A stretch of 64,000 nt of DNA from NCBI GenBank assembly GCA_017562135.1, contig QEYB01000448.1, positions 124,001 to 188,000 on the forward strand, in the 5' to 3' direction. A program made the position numbers and the translations under genes. A model generated the notes under the pieces. That model was not told the origin of the DNA. It saw only the letters and a list, made by a program, of their open reading frames with translations, and searched no databases. The stretch is from Dipylidium caninum. Taxonomy: Eukaryota; Platyhelminthes; Cestoda; Cyclophyllidea; Dipylidiidae. Below are positions 1 through 12,600 of the stretch, piece after piece (positions within the stretch are counted from its first letter, which is position 1; each line of letters begins with the position of its first letter).

Positions 1-229
1 GCTTCTGTGCCTTTGTCGGTTCATTAAAACGCGGATCGTTGTGCTATTATTATCATCATCGTCATCAGCATCGTCAGCCTCCACTCTCCACCTCACTTCC
101 CCCGCCTTTCTGTCACTGGCCGCCCGAGCAGGTCGTAAAAGGCTTGTTGTATGCGGTACTCTTGTCCACGCCTAACCCAACTGTGATGAGGATTTTCGCC
201 CCGGCCTACTGCCTGTCAACACAGATTTG

Positions 230-960
230 TTAGCCTCGGTTTTCCTTCCTCCCTTCCTTTCTTTTTACCCCACCAAGCGTTAGACTACATTAAAATTCCC
301 CTTCCCTCCCCGCCTCCCCCTTATCCGTCCCTTTCTACTTCCTCCATACCTCATACTCTGCCTCTCTTCCTTCCCTTTTTCTTCATCTCTCCCAGTTTCC
401 CTCCCTTCCTTCTTTCTATATGATTCTGCTAAGGGTTTGATGGAAAGGGGACCTTATGAACATCCTCCTTTCTTCCTTCTCCCTACCTCCTTGCTTCCCT
501 AACTCCCTTTCTTCCTTCTTTCTTATCCTGCCTAGCGTTGACTGCAAGGGAGACCACACTAAAATCTTCTGACAAACGGCAAGCACCGGAGCAGCGTCCC
601 CGTTCGTCAGGCGTTAGTTTCAAGGAAAATCTCTCGCCCTGCCCCTCTTCTTTCCTCGTTTTCTCCATATCTCCCCGCCTCCCTCCCTCCTTCCCTTCCT
701 TCTGCGTCCCTTCTCCCCTGCCTCCCTGCCTCTCCTCTTTCCTCCCTACCTTTCTGCCTTCCTTCTTACGCTCTTTCCCTTCCTTCCATTCCTTCCATCC
801 TTCTGACCCTGCCAAGCGTTAGTTGGGAAGGAGACCTCTCGAACATCCTCCTTCCTTCCTTCTCACCCTGCCGAGCGCCGATTTCAAGGGAGACGAAATT
901 GAAATCCTCTGGCAAATAACAAGCACTGGAGCAGCATTCCAGAACATTCATTTGGGGAGA
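230..960. repeat. Degenerate tandem repeat with CCTTCC-rich pyrimidine tracts
   Basis: Segments carrying a core close to CTGCCAAGCGTTAG recur near 266, 426, 527, 810 and 868, separated by C/T-only tracts of the CCTTCC type. Two longer segments match well in order: about 427-600 (GGGACC, GAACATCCTCC, AAGGGAGAC, CGGAGCAGC) and about 812-945 with the same landmarks. This looks like a higher-order unit of roughly 340-390 bp duplicated at least once. Open frames of 94-110 codons here come only from the pyrimidine tracts and were not accepted as genes. Confidence 0.6.
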
Positions 961-3900
961 GGCAGACTCGTGCAAGGGAGCCGTGAACAGGATCCACGCT
1001 GCAAGAACTGGCATTTGTCGGCATATTTCCTCAACGATTAAAGTACTGACTGTAAAAAATAGCATGGAGGCGGCAAACTTTCTGTGTATACTGCTTTAAA
1101 CGCTGAAGTTTGACTTACATTACATGAATCCGTCTTTTTCAACAGCTATGCTCTTGTCGTTGTGTCAGTGTTGGAACCGACTAAAGCCGCTTCACTCCCC
1201 ACTTCTGAAACCAGACAATTTTCCCAGTAGAGCTTCCAACTCCCTCCATTCCTGAGGAGGAGGTTAAAGTAATCTGAAAGTGAATGGTACAACGGTATCA
1301 AAACTGCCTATTTTCTTTGAATTTTCAACACGGTGAGGGGAGGAGCGGAGACCTGGTGCGCGGACAGGAGGCCAGGAAATGAGACGTCACATTTACTAGG
1401 TAGGCTCTGGTGTCAGGCTTTACGGGTGCAGTGATCATTCACACCTTCGGAGACTGTCACCTTCTGAACGAATCATCCACCTAAACCAGAAGTAACTACA
1501 CAGTGATAAAAACAAATTTAATGGAGATGTCGCCTTTCCCCTGCAAATACATAAAGTTTTAATGGGGTTGTGTGAAATGCCTGCGATTTCCCCTGTATAA
1601 AATGGGAACAAGAGGCGTTTCTTCAGGTAAATTGACAATGTCTGTAGACACGAAGGTGAAGTTAGGAGACAAGAAGGACTGGACGGTTGCCACGTCACCG
1701 TCTTGCTGAACCAACTCCGTGTGAGCACGAAGTCCTACGAGAGGAGAAGGCTTTTAGGAAGATGAATAAACACTTTAACGCTTAGCTAAGGAGGCAATCA
1801 AAGCGGCCACTAACTGACTATTTGGCAGTCTTTTTAAGCCACGGGAAGCCAAAATGATGCAAGCAGATGAGAGAATTTGCAAAACCATGAGGAGGGAGTC
1901 CGACATCTCGAATCCACCTCGCTTAGTTATGTATTTTATGCAACAGTGAAGGAATTTCTCGCTACTCACAAGGTCATATAAGTAGTTTAGGCCAAATTTC
2001 CTAACCCTCTGCAATCCAAGTGACAATCACTTGCAATTATTCATATTCCTGCAGCCAAACAACCGTTTTGACACTATACTCTACTAGATGTGTCCTCATA
2101 CTTTTGAGATTCTCGTGAATTGTCAAGTTAGTTTCCCATTCCGTTAAGCCTGCTTCATTCACCCTTCCTCCTTCTTCCATTTCTTCACCTCCCAGCATTT
2201 CCACTTGTTTGGTAGCAATACCCGTCCATTCTTCAATGGGAAGTTCGAAGCCTAATTTACGAAGTGGTAGGAGGACAAATTGCCCCGTCGACGTTAGGTC
2301 AAAAATGGAGCTTAAGTTGACGCCAGCATATGTCACAATGGACCGCTACCTTGACGGCCAGCTGCGGTCCGGTCCACTTCGGCCTCTATCCTCATTATTT
2401 TTTTGATTAAACGTCCGTCCATTGTTTTCTGCCCATTCATGGTCGGCAGGTTTTACTGCCCATTTATTTTCTTTTTGTACTTTGATTTATTAACTTTTGA
2501 CTTGAGAGAACAGAGGCGGGGGAGGCGGGGAAAGGGGAGATTTTGTATTTTTTTAAATAATTTACAAAGTCCTGTCCAACTTTTCTCACTCCTTACCATA
2601 TATCCTCCCTCACTCCCTCGTCAATGGACAGACGGAGGTTTGTTGAGGGTCACAGTACCCTAAAACCTATTGCATTTCACAAAAATGAGGTTAAATTAAC
2701 ACCTTTTCAGATCTCTTTCAAGGCGGAATCAGCGGGGAGGCGGAGGGGGGGGGGTTAAGCTCGTTGTAAAAGTTGAAGAGCGAGCATCATAGGGTTAAAA
2801 CCAAGCCCTCTAAAGCCCTCACAACACACCGCGATGACCCCACCACCACCACCACGCCGACGAATCGTGACGCCAGGCGAGGTAATTTATGGTAGCCCCA
2901 CGGAACCTTATGGGGCCTTGGAAACGCCGCCGCTACGCAAAAGAAATATAAATCAAGATGGTAGCTAAACAGAAGAAATAGACTTTCCCCTGCCTTGTAA
3001 ACTGTCCACCTTCCTCTCTCTCTCTCTCCTCGCTCGCTCGCGGGCTCTCGTTCGTTGGCTCTCTCGGTCCCTCGGTCCCTCGGTCCCTCGGTCTCTCTCT
3101 CTCTCCTCGCTACCCACGCCTAAAACCCACAAAATATATTCGTAGGACTTGTGCTCGCGCACAGGCATGCACCCTCGGTCGTAGCTTTGATAAATGCCGC
3201 GGAGACGGAAAACAAAGGACTACACCGCCTCTTTTATTTTGTCTTTTTTCTTCTCCTTTTTACGCCCACGTACTCGAATGGAGGTAGGGTGGGAGCCGAG
3301 GAGAGGCTCGGCTCTTGCGACGCGAGTGAAAATGACAAACAAAAAACAAAACAAAACAAAACACGACAGACGCGTTGGTCACCTGTGGTGAGATTGTGTC
3401 ACCTTTCCCCTTTATTTATTAGTAGGGAAAAAAAGTAAACGAGAGGGAAGTAGGCAGGAAGACAAGTTTTTTCTCACACTTTTGATTCTGCACGACGTAC
3501 ATGGCCGATTTTGGTTGGAGGTAAAAAAGCGGTTCATTTGTTGTGGCCGCAGAAGGAGATGAAGCCGCTGTGGGTCGTGTCTGCTGAGTCTCGAAGGCCT
3601 TGACCTAACAGGCGGAGCCTGAATCGCTCCGTCTGAACTCGCCTTCTCCGCCCGCGGCGCCCGCCCCCCAACACCCTGCTCCCCGTCCTTCAGTTCATTC
3701 GTTTTCGTGGACAGTAGATAACTAAATAAACAAGTGAATTAGTAAATACATTTGTCAGGAAGCCATTAGACACGTCGAGGGGGGCGTTGGGGCGCGACAT
3801 CGTGACAGACAGCAACGAGGCCGCGGAGGTGCCATCTTTTACTCGTGGTTTTCGACCGAGGAAACGCGGAGAGCCTTTAATCGGGAGTGGATTTCGAACA

Positions 3901-6817
3901 AACAAGGCTATTTCCACTTCACTTCAGGCCGTTTGAACGCCTGGTTCCTCGTTCACAGCCGAAGAGTTGCCCGGATGTGAGAAAAAACGTGCATTTCGGT
4001 GGTTTTGACTCTTCCCTTGAAGCCCGCCTCCACGATTTCCACACACTTTACGGGGCAGTTTGAAGGATGGGAGAAGTTAGGAGTGGTGGAAATTGTGGCC
4101 TTCCCCGAGGAATATCGTCGTGGAGCAGATCTTCTTCCTCCTTGCAGGCCTTTCACTCTTCCCCCCCCCTCTCGCGGCGTTCATTTCGTTAGAAAATCTT
4201 TCCATCTGAACTCGATCGCGATTTTATTCGAGTGGACAACTTCCTCTCCACCATCCACCCATAAAATACTCCAAAAATCCACTTTATTTTCCACACTGAC
4301 CCATTAAAATCGGACATGTAGAGTGAGTGTGTAACGGACAGAACGAAGAAAAGTGGTCTTTTACACGCATAGATGTGAAGAATTTCACTCGAGACAGATC
4401 GGGCGTTCGGTGTCACTTATCACCGGACACATGACAGCACTCATTTGAAGACTAACGGCCAAAATGAGCGACGCAATGTAAAGCCCTAAACCCGGCGTTG
4501 GTGTTCAGGGAAGAAGGATTTTATTAAAGCCCCGGTAATGAGACTGGCCGCCCGAGGCTCAGTTGGACGCTTCTACTTGCATACACATGCCAGTGGAAAC
4601 TTGCATTCTTCCTTAAATTCATAGTTTATGGGAACCAGTATCATTTGCTTAGGTGCAACAATCATTCGAGGGAATTCCTCCACTGCACCTCCCGTCCGTC
4701 CGTCCGTCCGTCCGCCGCCCGCTCGCCCGTCCTCCCTCCCTCCCTCTCGCCAGCAGCCTTTCCTCCGGCTCTCCTCGCCTCCCCGTGGGCCTCTCGGCCT
4801 CCCTTCACACAGTAATGCATAAATAAACCATGTCCTTCTGACAGCGTGGAACCCAACCCACTTCAGCCGCTACCTCCTCTCCGATACACAACGCTTCCAC
4901 CTTCGAAATCGCGCGCTTTTGCATGCAAAAGTATGTAACTTTTGAGATTATGATCACTCGCTCCTTCCCTCCTTCCCTCCCTCTCTCTCTCTCGCTCTCT
5001 CTCCGTCTCTAGACATGGAGCCTGGGTCCCCTTGAGGAAGCGCCACTCCCTCGCCGCCTCCGCCCCGCCCCGCCCTCGCACCCCTCGGCCGTGCATTTTG
5101 CGGCCGAGAAGCGGGGACAATTTATCACCACTGCGCCACAGTAGTACGAGCGACTGTGTATGAGTCGTGTTGTGGTGTTTAGAGGGGCTGAGAGAAACAA
5201 ATGAAACGACAGAGGAGGGTCTCATTCCTGAGTGAGTAGAAAAATGCCTAGGGGAGCCACTGCACCCCTTTCTCCTCTCATACCTCGAGGGAGGGGGGTT
5301 CCCTGCCTTAAGGAAGTTTACGTCTTTCATTGGAGTATTCAGGGGAAGGGCGAATTCCTCGGCCTCATATGCGAAATTTGTGGTGGAATGGAAGAGGGGA
5401 TTTGATAATGAGGCCGGCAGCTTCACTTTTTATGTCTTTATTCGCCACAGTGGTTGATACTCCGATCCTCCTCACCTACCTTTTCAGCATGGGTAAACGA
5501 AGGTTGGTAGGAAATACGTTAATTTACATCTACTCAAGTCCTACGGACAGAATATGAGGACTTGGATGTCCTCTTCCACAACCAACTTTGTATTTTATGG
5601 AAAAAAAAGAGAAATAAACGCCTCCCCTCTGCCTTCACAGCGTGTCCCGGCGTCCGTCCTATTAGAGTGAATGGCTTGGACGAAGTCTGTCCCCTCAGGG
5701 TCGTGATAACCGCAAAAATGCGGAAGGAAATCTCCAAATCCTCTTATTTTCGGTTCGTCTCAGGTCCCAAGAGGCCTTCAAACGCGCCACCTTCGTAATG
5801 AAGTCCTCATTCCGCTCCAATTGTCGGTACTGCCCAAAAGCCTCATGGGCGAATATGCACACGAAGGGTGTTTGTGTGTGAATGTACACTAAAATAGCGG
5901 ATGACTGGAGTGTTTCCTCTCGGACGGTAGTGCTTATCGCTGATAATAATTATAACCGCCCCGCGGACACCGCGATCCACCTCCACGGGCGTGGGCGTCG
6001 AATGGACGATGCGAGGCATAGACAATTTGCACGCTAAAGGTGAAGGTGCGGCAGAATCCACCACAATTTTACCATCTGACAGACTCTCTTTATGCTAAAT
6101 GTTTTAGTTAATTTCCTCAAGGCCTCCGGTGCCACGAGGTGTGAAGATGGCAGTTTAAGGGTCGTGTTAATCTCTCGCCGGAATGCGTAAGGCAGAAGAG
6201 AGCGCATGACGAGAAGTAACACTCAGTCGGGGCGTCAATTCATCGCGTGACAGGCCAAAAGGTGAGAAGAAACGCCGAGTGAAAAGGTGACATTCACTCA
6301 CGCCACACAGACGATTGTTCTGTCATTTATTCACTCTAGTGAAATTTCGGCGGGGGGGGGGGGGAGAGAATTTTGAGCCGCCACTTTGTCCGACATTTGT
6401 TTGGAATATTCCGCCCTAAGGTTATCATGGTAAATTGAAAAGGTGATACGAATTCCTCATTGGCAGAATTTCTTGTCTCTCAGATGGAAGGAGGAGCTTA
6501 TTAAAACAGAAATCACATTGGCGTTCTTTGCATCAAAGGGAAGAAAGGAGAGGTTTGACCGTGTATCACGAAAGGGCGAGAATGACGCCTTGAGGCGGGA
6601 AAGGAGTGCTCGAATCGCCTGCAAATCTAATTGTGATCCATAAAATATTAGTTTGATGTGGACCAGAAGACGCAATTTCTCGGTCTAGACGTCCCGAGTT
6701 TTGAAAACGTCGGGCGGCGGACTTCAAAGGGACTCCAATTACCACTTCATCCGCACGGTGGTGATGGTGACGATTATTATGAGGAGAAGGGCCAGGGGAA
6801 TGCACCCATCCACCCAC
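961..6817. other. Gene-free stretch with scattered simple repeats
   Basis: I see no gene with splice or codon support here. The stretch holds a CT/CGGTCCCT tract (3012-3106), a CGTC tetranucleotide tract (4692-4714), a CCTT/CT tract (4965-5008), a homopolymeric G run near 6352-6364 and short A or T runs. The longest open frame (187 codons on the minus strand, 4863-5426) overlaps the CT tract, ends in an Arg-Glu run generated by it, and resembles no family I know. Confidence 0.5.
3012..3106. repeat. CT microsatellite plus 8-bp CGGTCCCT tandem repeat
   Basis: An interrupted CT/CTCG tract runs through 3012-3060. It is followed by about four head-to-tail copies of the 8-bp word CGGTCCCT and then another CT tract. 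Low-complexity DNA with no coding signal. Confidence 0.8.
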
Positions 6818-6842
6818 CCACACACACACACACACACAGACA
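6818..6842. repeat. CA microsatellite
   Basis: A run of CA dinucleotides preceded by a CCCACC-type tract. Confidence 0.85.
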
Positions 6843-7924
6843 CACCGGCGGTGTACTAAAGCCGAGTTTGGGCGTCATCCGGCGTCCGTCTAGACTAGTC
6901 CCGGACACTGTGGGGGTGATGAAAATTTCAGGTTGAATTGTGAATCATGCACTATTCGCTAATGATCTGCTCAAAATTCGACTGTTCTGCGGCTAAGGCG
7001 AGCGAGATGGGGGCACCCAGAGAGCTGCGTTCCCTCCGAACCCAACTGACTTTCCATAGGCGCCGTCGATGGTATCGCCGAGCTCCAACTAGCGCGAGGG
7101 CTCAGGCCTCGACCGCAGGGAAGCGCAAATGCAACCTTTTGGGGCTTTGCTAGCAGAGAATCTTACAGTCAGTCGATTTCTAATTGGACACATCGGCACT
7201 TTCAAGACATTACCAGTCAAAGTGTTCACTGGAGCACCATAAATCGGCCTCGCCTTAATGTCGGATCAAAGAGAACCCACCCAGATGGATCGTGACGGCT
7301 ACGCAGATAGGGCAGCACAATCGCAAGTCGAGTCTGTAACCGTCTTTGAGATATTCGAGTGTGTTAATTCACATTCTCTCATCCCCGGAGTCCTCCCTGA
7401 TGAAATGCCGCTTCAAGATGCGCTGGGGTGAGTCTTCTTGACAGCGGGCCTCCGCAACTCGTTCCAGTTGCATCATTAACGAGCAAATAAATGGTTTCCC
7501 AGGCTTATGCCTGAGGTTGTTGTTCTGTCAGTCGCTCACCTCTGTGGAAAGCGGGCGGCTGCTGAAGTAAATACTCATTTGGCAGCGGCGGGAAGATGCG
7601 CAGCTTCCACCGGAGCCTCGGCAGAAATGCCAAGTGGAGGAGTGCGTGGTTCTCGTCGATCGAGCAGTGGCAGTCGGAATTGTTGTGGGAAAAGTTTGTG
7701 CTAGTATAAAGACAATGCAAACCTTAACCACATCCCAATTTTGCGCAGATTTGAAAAGGTGGGAAGAGTGGAACTTCCACTGCCGCCACCCGCAGTTCAC
7801 GGGAATTTCTGATCACGGCACTCGGAAGGGTCATCGTTGGCCTCAGGAAACACTGCATTTGGCAATGTTGACTCACCGTCCAACTTTCTCTCAACTACCA
7901 TCGTGGGAGTCACTCCACGCTGGT
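6843..7924. other. No gene recognised
   Basis: Unique-looking sequence without a recognisable coding exon, RNA gene or mobile element. Open frames are short and occur on both strands. Confidence 0.4.
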
Positions 7925-8245
7925 TTGTGTGTGTGTGTGCGTGTGTGTGTGTGTACGCGCGCGCGCGCGCGCGCCATGTTAATCGTGATAAAAGGCTACC
8001 TGATGGTGATTTATGCTCACGAAACAACGCACAGTCCACTGCGTGCTTATTAGACGGTGGTTGGTAGGCCCTCGGCGCAGTTGTGCGACCTCTCGCCACG
8101 ACGCGCTTACTCACAATCCGCACACGCGTACGCGCACGCACGCACACACGCACGCACACACGCGCACATGTACGCACCCTCGTGCGCGCGCGCGGGCGCG
8201 CACCACTGCGTGTACGCACGCACACACGCACGCGCGCACGCGGAG
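7925..8245. repeat. Alternating purine-pyrimidine tracts (GT, GC, CA/CG)
   Basis: A GT run (about 7925-7955) passes directly into a GC run (7957-7973). After about 140 bp of ordinary sequence, a second long alternating block of CACG/CGCA words covers roughly 8115-8245. Such sequence is typical of DNA able to adopt the Z form. The overlapping open frames (Arg/Thr/His-rich one way, Val/Cys/Arg-rich the other) are by-products of the repeats. Confidence 0.85.
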
Positions 8246-10254
8246 GGGTACAGCGAGAGGGTTGTTCGCAGGGGTCATTGATTTATGTGGTGTAACGGAG
8301 TATGCGCATAGTCATGCCTTCGTGCACATCGACTGACCAATGGCAGTGCGGATGTCGCTTTGACTGCCACGACGGTGATACTCACGGCACCAAATCGATA
8401 GTGAAGGGTGTGGGGTGTTGCCAAGACACCGAGACAGAATAAACTGGGCGACGTTGTGGAGACGTTAATGCGGTGCACCGCTCGCACTTTTGCCCCTCCG
8501 CCGGGAGGTAGACACTTTGAGGGGGCGGAAATTTAGTCCCGCCTGACTTGACAAGGCATGACAAGCAGTCCGTGGAGGCTCGGGACGCCAGTCTGGTGGA
8601 ATTACAATTTTACTATTTTCGACTCTGGCGGTAGTCACTGGCAGAGGCTGTCGAGTGTTTTCACAACTCACGCTCGAGGAGGATTTTGAAACAGTCACTT
8701 GGGCGGGGGGTTTGAGGTCTCGTCTTTTCCCCCCTGTCGGCAGTTAGGACAAAGGTTTTATCCTGACATGGGAAATTGTGCTCCCTCAGTGGGGTGTGAA
8801 GACAAGGTCGCGATGTGTGGCACGTCTGAAGGAGCAGGAAAAAGGTTAACGCAACCTTTTTGAGGCTGACAACGGCCATACTTGTTAAATGTGGGGGCTT
8901 CCACCTTCACACCGAATGTTTCACGCAGTGCGCGAGGCTGTGAAAGGCGGTTAAGGCGGACGAAAAGTGCCAAACGGGCCACCTTATCTCCCCATCCGCT
9001 AAGGAGGCGTTTGCGCAGTCCTCAGATCACAATCGGCGTGGGGCAGTCGACTCTCCGAGTGCCCTCTTAGGCCAGTTTTTCGCAGTCGAACCTTCTCGCT
9101 CCCGCCGGCGTCGAGGGGGATCACGAGTAGGTGGGCGAAATAATTGCCTCCTTCCGACTCTCTTCTGCCTGTCCGACGGATGCACAGAGAAGGTGAGTTC
9201 AAAGTGGGGTTGATTATTGCGCGAGGCGGATGAATCCCGACGATAAGACGCGGTAATTACTCTCACTTGGCCCCCGACCTTCACCCAGAAGGCGGAACAA
9301 AAATCGCCACCAAAGTGCAGCGCGGAGGAATGTGGCGCCGACCACATGGCGGAATCAGTGGTTCACGGCCTGTTCCCCACAGGAGGCCGCCAAGGCGACC
9401 AAATTTCTCATGGAACCGAGTGTCTCCCCGCTCCCCGCCCGACTGTTACCACGGCGGAGTGGAGACGCTATCAAGTCGTCCATCTCCCTCCTCCTCCTCC
9501 TCCTCCCTGTGCCGCCCCGCCCCGCCCCGCGCCGTCCCGCCGGAGTCTGCCTCGAAGGTGACGCGTGCAGCGGTGGCGGCAAGTGTCTTGATGGTGTTGG
9601 GGAAAAAAGCGGAGCACCGGGGGCATAAATCACCTTGGGGCAAATTAATCGCCCCTCTCCCCCTCCTCCTCCTGTGGAACGTCATGATGACCTCAGGAGT
9701 TAGCATGTGCGGGCCGGCGCCCGCCATTTCCACACTCCGATGAACATGGCAACAGCCCGTGGTGTTCCTTACTTCCCACAAATAAATAAATAAATAAATA
9801 AATAAAGAAACTGTGAATAAGTGTCTCAATTTGGTTAGGCATGGCCGGTGACGCCTCAAAAGGTCCAAAAAGGGAGGGAAAAATGTTAAACCTGAATAGA
9901 AAGCGAAGCAGAGACAGTCTTTTCCGTCGAATCAACTCCACCAGAGGAAGTTCGCCACAGAGGGCGACCGGACGGCCCCCGGAAGTGGGGAATGCTCTAA
10001 ATTGAGCTTCTTACAGTTTGTTTTTGGGCGCACTTGCACCACAAAGGTGGCAGTGGGGTTGCCAAATGTCACGGAATCGTGACGTGTGCAATCATCCCGA
10101 AAGCACAACGACGCACTCGCTGATTGGTGTGAGTTTCATAGCAATTCAGTCGAGAACATAAAAAGTAATGGGTGATTAATAATTGAATGTCTACGACTCT
10201 GGCAGATGGATGCCTCACCGAAGTCGCGGTGTCTGCCTGGCGGTGTCAAAATAC
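8246..10254. other. No gene recognised; small repeats only
   Basis: Contains a CTC run (9487-9505) and an AAAT array (9780-9806). Open frames of up to 158 codons around 9267-9868 are open on both strands at once, are rich in Pro/Arg, and have no supporting motif. Confidence 0.4.
9780..9806. repeat. AAAT tetranucleotide array
   Basis: About six uninterrupted AAAT units followed by AAAG. Confidence 0.9.
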
Positions 10255-10580
10255 CTCCGCCTCCGCCTCCGCCTCCGCCTCCGCCTCCGCCTCCTTATTC
10301 TTATCATACTCTGTCTTATTCGTCTCTTTTCTACCCTTCTTTCCCGTCTTCTACCGCTTTGTCGCCCCCATCTTCTTATTCTTCTTCATCGTCGTCGTCT
10401 TATTCTTCCCTGTTGTCCCCATTTTCTCCGTCATCGTCGTTGTTTTCTTCTTTTCCTTCATCTCCTTCGTCTTCATTGTCGTCCTCTTCTTGTTCTTCTT
10501 CGTCTTATTCTTCCTCGCCATCGTCGTCGCTATCCTTTTCTACTTTTTAGTCGACTGCATCTTCTTCTTCTTCTTCTCCA
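10255..10580. repeat. Hexanucleotide CTCCGC array followed by a long C/T-rich trinucleotide tract
   Basis: About six perfect copies of CTCCGC (10257-10293) are followed by almost 290 bp in which the plus strand is dominated by TTC, TCG, TCT and CTT triplets. All three plus-strand frames stay open for 110-150 codons, the signature of a strand-asymmetric repeat and not of a gene. The predicted products are Ser-only, Phe/Val-rich or Leu/Arg-rich depending on frame. Confidence 0.8.
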
Positions 10581-11530
10581 AGGAGCACATACCTTGCACA
10601 GCCCTGCCATGATGATATTACCACGACGGAGACTGGAAATGTTTTAGCACCACTACGCCATTCCCGACGAGACGGCGGCCGAAGTCTCTGGACATCACGC
10701 TTGTAAACCGTCTCCTGCCCATGAATCCCCTTCGTGGTGCCTAAATGGCTTCTCCTTCTTCTTCTTCTTCGCCCATGGATGAGTTTAGTGGAAACGACTG
10801 GAAAGTTCGTATACGCGAGAGAGACTTTCTCGGACAGGGCTAGGACGGTGTAGCGAGGACAAGGCAGTCGTGGTGACGGATGGCGGATGGCGGGTGGAGA
10901 GAAGGCCGTGAGTTTTAGACAAGCGGCAGTGGGGCCACAGCCCCTTCACGCATCCTCCATCCACCATCCTCGTGTATCTCACTGAACGCTTGGAAGAGGC
11001 CGCCGTGGCGACGCCGTCCACCTCATTCGGGTTGGCGGCGACGGTGTGGATTAATTAGACACTCGCTCGCCGAATTCTCTCCGCCTGTGGAAGGGCCAAC
11101 TTCCCCTTGTAGCAGTCGTTTCCACGGGGAATTCGAGCGACAGCGGAGGAGTCGACTGCGTCCACATGAACGCCACGACGACAGCGAGAGCGCAGCTACC
11201 CTGACACAGTCCGTCTGCCACGAAGAGAAGAATCAGTGGAGCAGTTCTCCCTCGTGCAGGTGAAGCAGAGACCAAATAAACTTACGACTCCTCAGCCATG
11301 AGAGAGTGCAAATCCTGCAGTCCCCCTTCTTTTCCCCTTCCAATCCTTAATTCGAGGTCTACCTGAAAGTTATGTCCGTTTCCATGGCGACAATTTTTTT
11401 GCAACATAGCACACTTGTGACAGACGCTTGTTCGGTTTTATATTTTTACTTCTTAATTTGCACATTACTGGGGTGGCACATTAACTGAAATAAGGTTTAA
11501 TCACACGTTAGTCGTGAGTGTGAAGCGACA
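10581..11530. other. No gene recognised; upstream flank of the mariner relic
   Basis: A short CTT run lies at 10754-10772. From about 11380 to 11530 the sequence is more T-rich and may include the decayed left end of the mariner copy that follows, but I could not find a convincing terminal inverted repeat. Confidence 0.35.
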
Positions 11531-12600
11531 GTGTGTTGCCACAGGAGTTTATACGGATTTCAACGGGGAAGCAACGCTAGAGAAGACGGCGGAAATTTGT
11601 TGAAAGTGCTTGGTGAGGGGGCACTTTCGAAGAGGATACGCGGAAGAGGTCTCGAAAAGGCTGAAGCGGGCGATTTCGACCTTTTTGGGGCGACACGTTC
11701 AGGCCGGCCGACTTTGATCGACGACGATGGTGTTGAGACGACCATGTCGAAGGAGGATCCCCTTCTGGCCACGCCACAAATCGCTGTAAGCCTCAGATCA
11801 CCTCAGCAAATCATTTCTGGCCATCTTTGGGGGAGAGGAGGGGTGTGGAGATGCTCACGATGGGTGCCACATGAAAGGACTGAGGAGGAGGTGGTCGAGG
11901 GAGTCGTCGCCTGCTCGGAAGTAAACGCAGCCTTTGCTGAGGCGGGTGATAAGTGGGGACGGAAAGTGAATGACCTACGAAAGTTGGAGATGAAAGGGCA
12001 CATGGTGAAGCCGGAGAACGAGGACCTCTCCACCCGTGAAGCAGGTTTGACTCTGAAGAAGAAGAAGAAGAAGAAGAAGAAGAATGTTGTTGGCGTGTGT
12101 ACGTGGTGGGACATTCGAGGGCCAATGCATTATGAACCTTCAAAACCGGACGAAAAGCTCAAATCGACGAAGTGTCGACGAAGAGCGAGTGGATAAGTTA
12201 AAGAGAGGAGTTGAAGAGAAGAGGCCAGCGGTTTTCGGGAGGAGGGCAGGGAGGGAGGAAGGAAGGAAGGAAGGACGCCACACTGCATCGTGGTGATGAC
12301 GCCAAGCCACAAGCTGCTTCGGGGACCTGTGGAAAAATTTCAGAACCAGGAAATTCTCGAGAACTCCATCGCATCCCCCCATGTCCACCGGACTCCGCGT
12401 CCGCCCCCGACTACCACTTGTTTTCCGCCTTACGAACTGCTCGAAGGCCACAAAATTCAAAAATGAGGAGGGTGGCAAACAAGCACTGGTTCACTTTTCC
12501 GTTTTACCCACGAAACATTCTTCGAAATGGCATATACAACTTGCCAGTACCCGGCCAGTAAGCAATTATTAACAGTTACAAAGTATATTACTTATTGGCA
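11531..12600 (+). pseudogene. Decayed mariner (Tc1/mariner superfamily) transposase
   Basis: Mariner transposases are DNA-binding, D,D34D-type cut-and-paste enzymes. In one open frame (11531-12196) I see in order: an N-terminal helix-turn-helix remnant (GEGALSK, then EAGDFDLF), the linker motif RSGRPTLIDDD, the conserved WVPHERTEE, an eroded counterpart of TGDEKW (EAGDKW, near residue 137), and WWDIRGPMHYE. The C-terminal part continues in other frames: LKRGVEEKRPAVF (about 12200-12240), PPDSASAPDYHLF, a degraded PYSPDLAPSDYHLF (about 12378-12420), and KFKNEEGGKQAL (about 12450-12490). At least three frame changes and a nine-lysine insertion from a GAA microsatellite (12055-12083) show the copy is dead. 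The assigned start is only the edge of the open frame (GTG). The family assignment rests on the motif order and is strong; the exact element boundaries are not. Confidence 0.85.
12055..12083 (+). repeat. GAA microsatellite inside the mariner relic
   Basis: Nine to ten GAA/AAG units keep the surrounding transposase frame open and encode about nine consecutive lysines where intact mariners have the short stretch before the VWWD motif. Confidence 0.85.

Noticed and set aside
4863..5426. 187-codon minus-strand open frame
   Set aside because: It crosses a CT microsatellite that produces an Arg-Glu run, has no motif and no splice context, and its downstream part reads like random GC-rich DNA.
8013..8336. 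Arg/Thr/His-rich frames around 8.0-8.3 kb
   Set aside because: They are translations of the CA/CG microsatellite in several frames and both strands.
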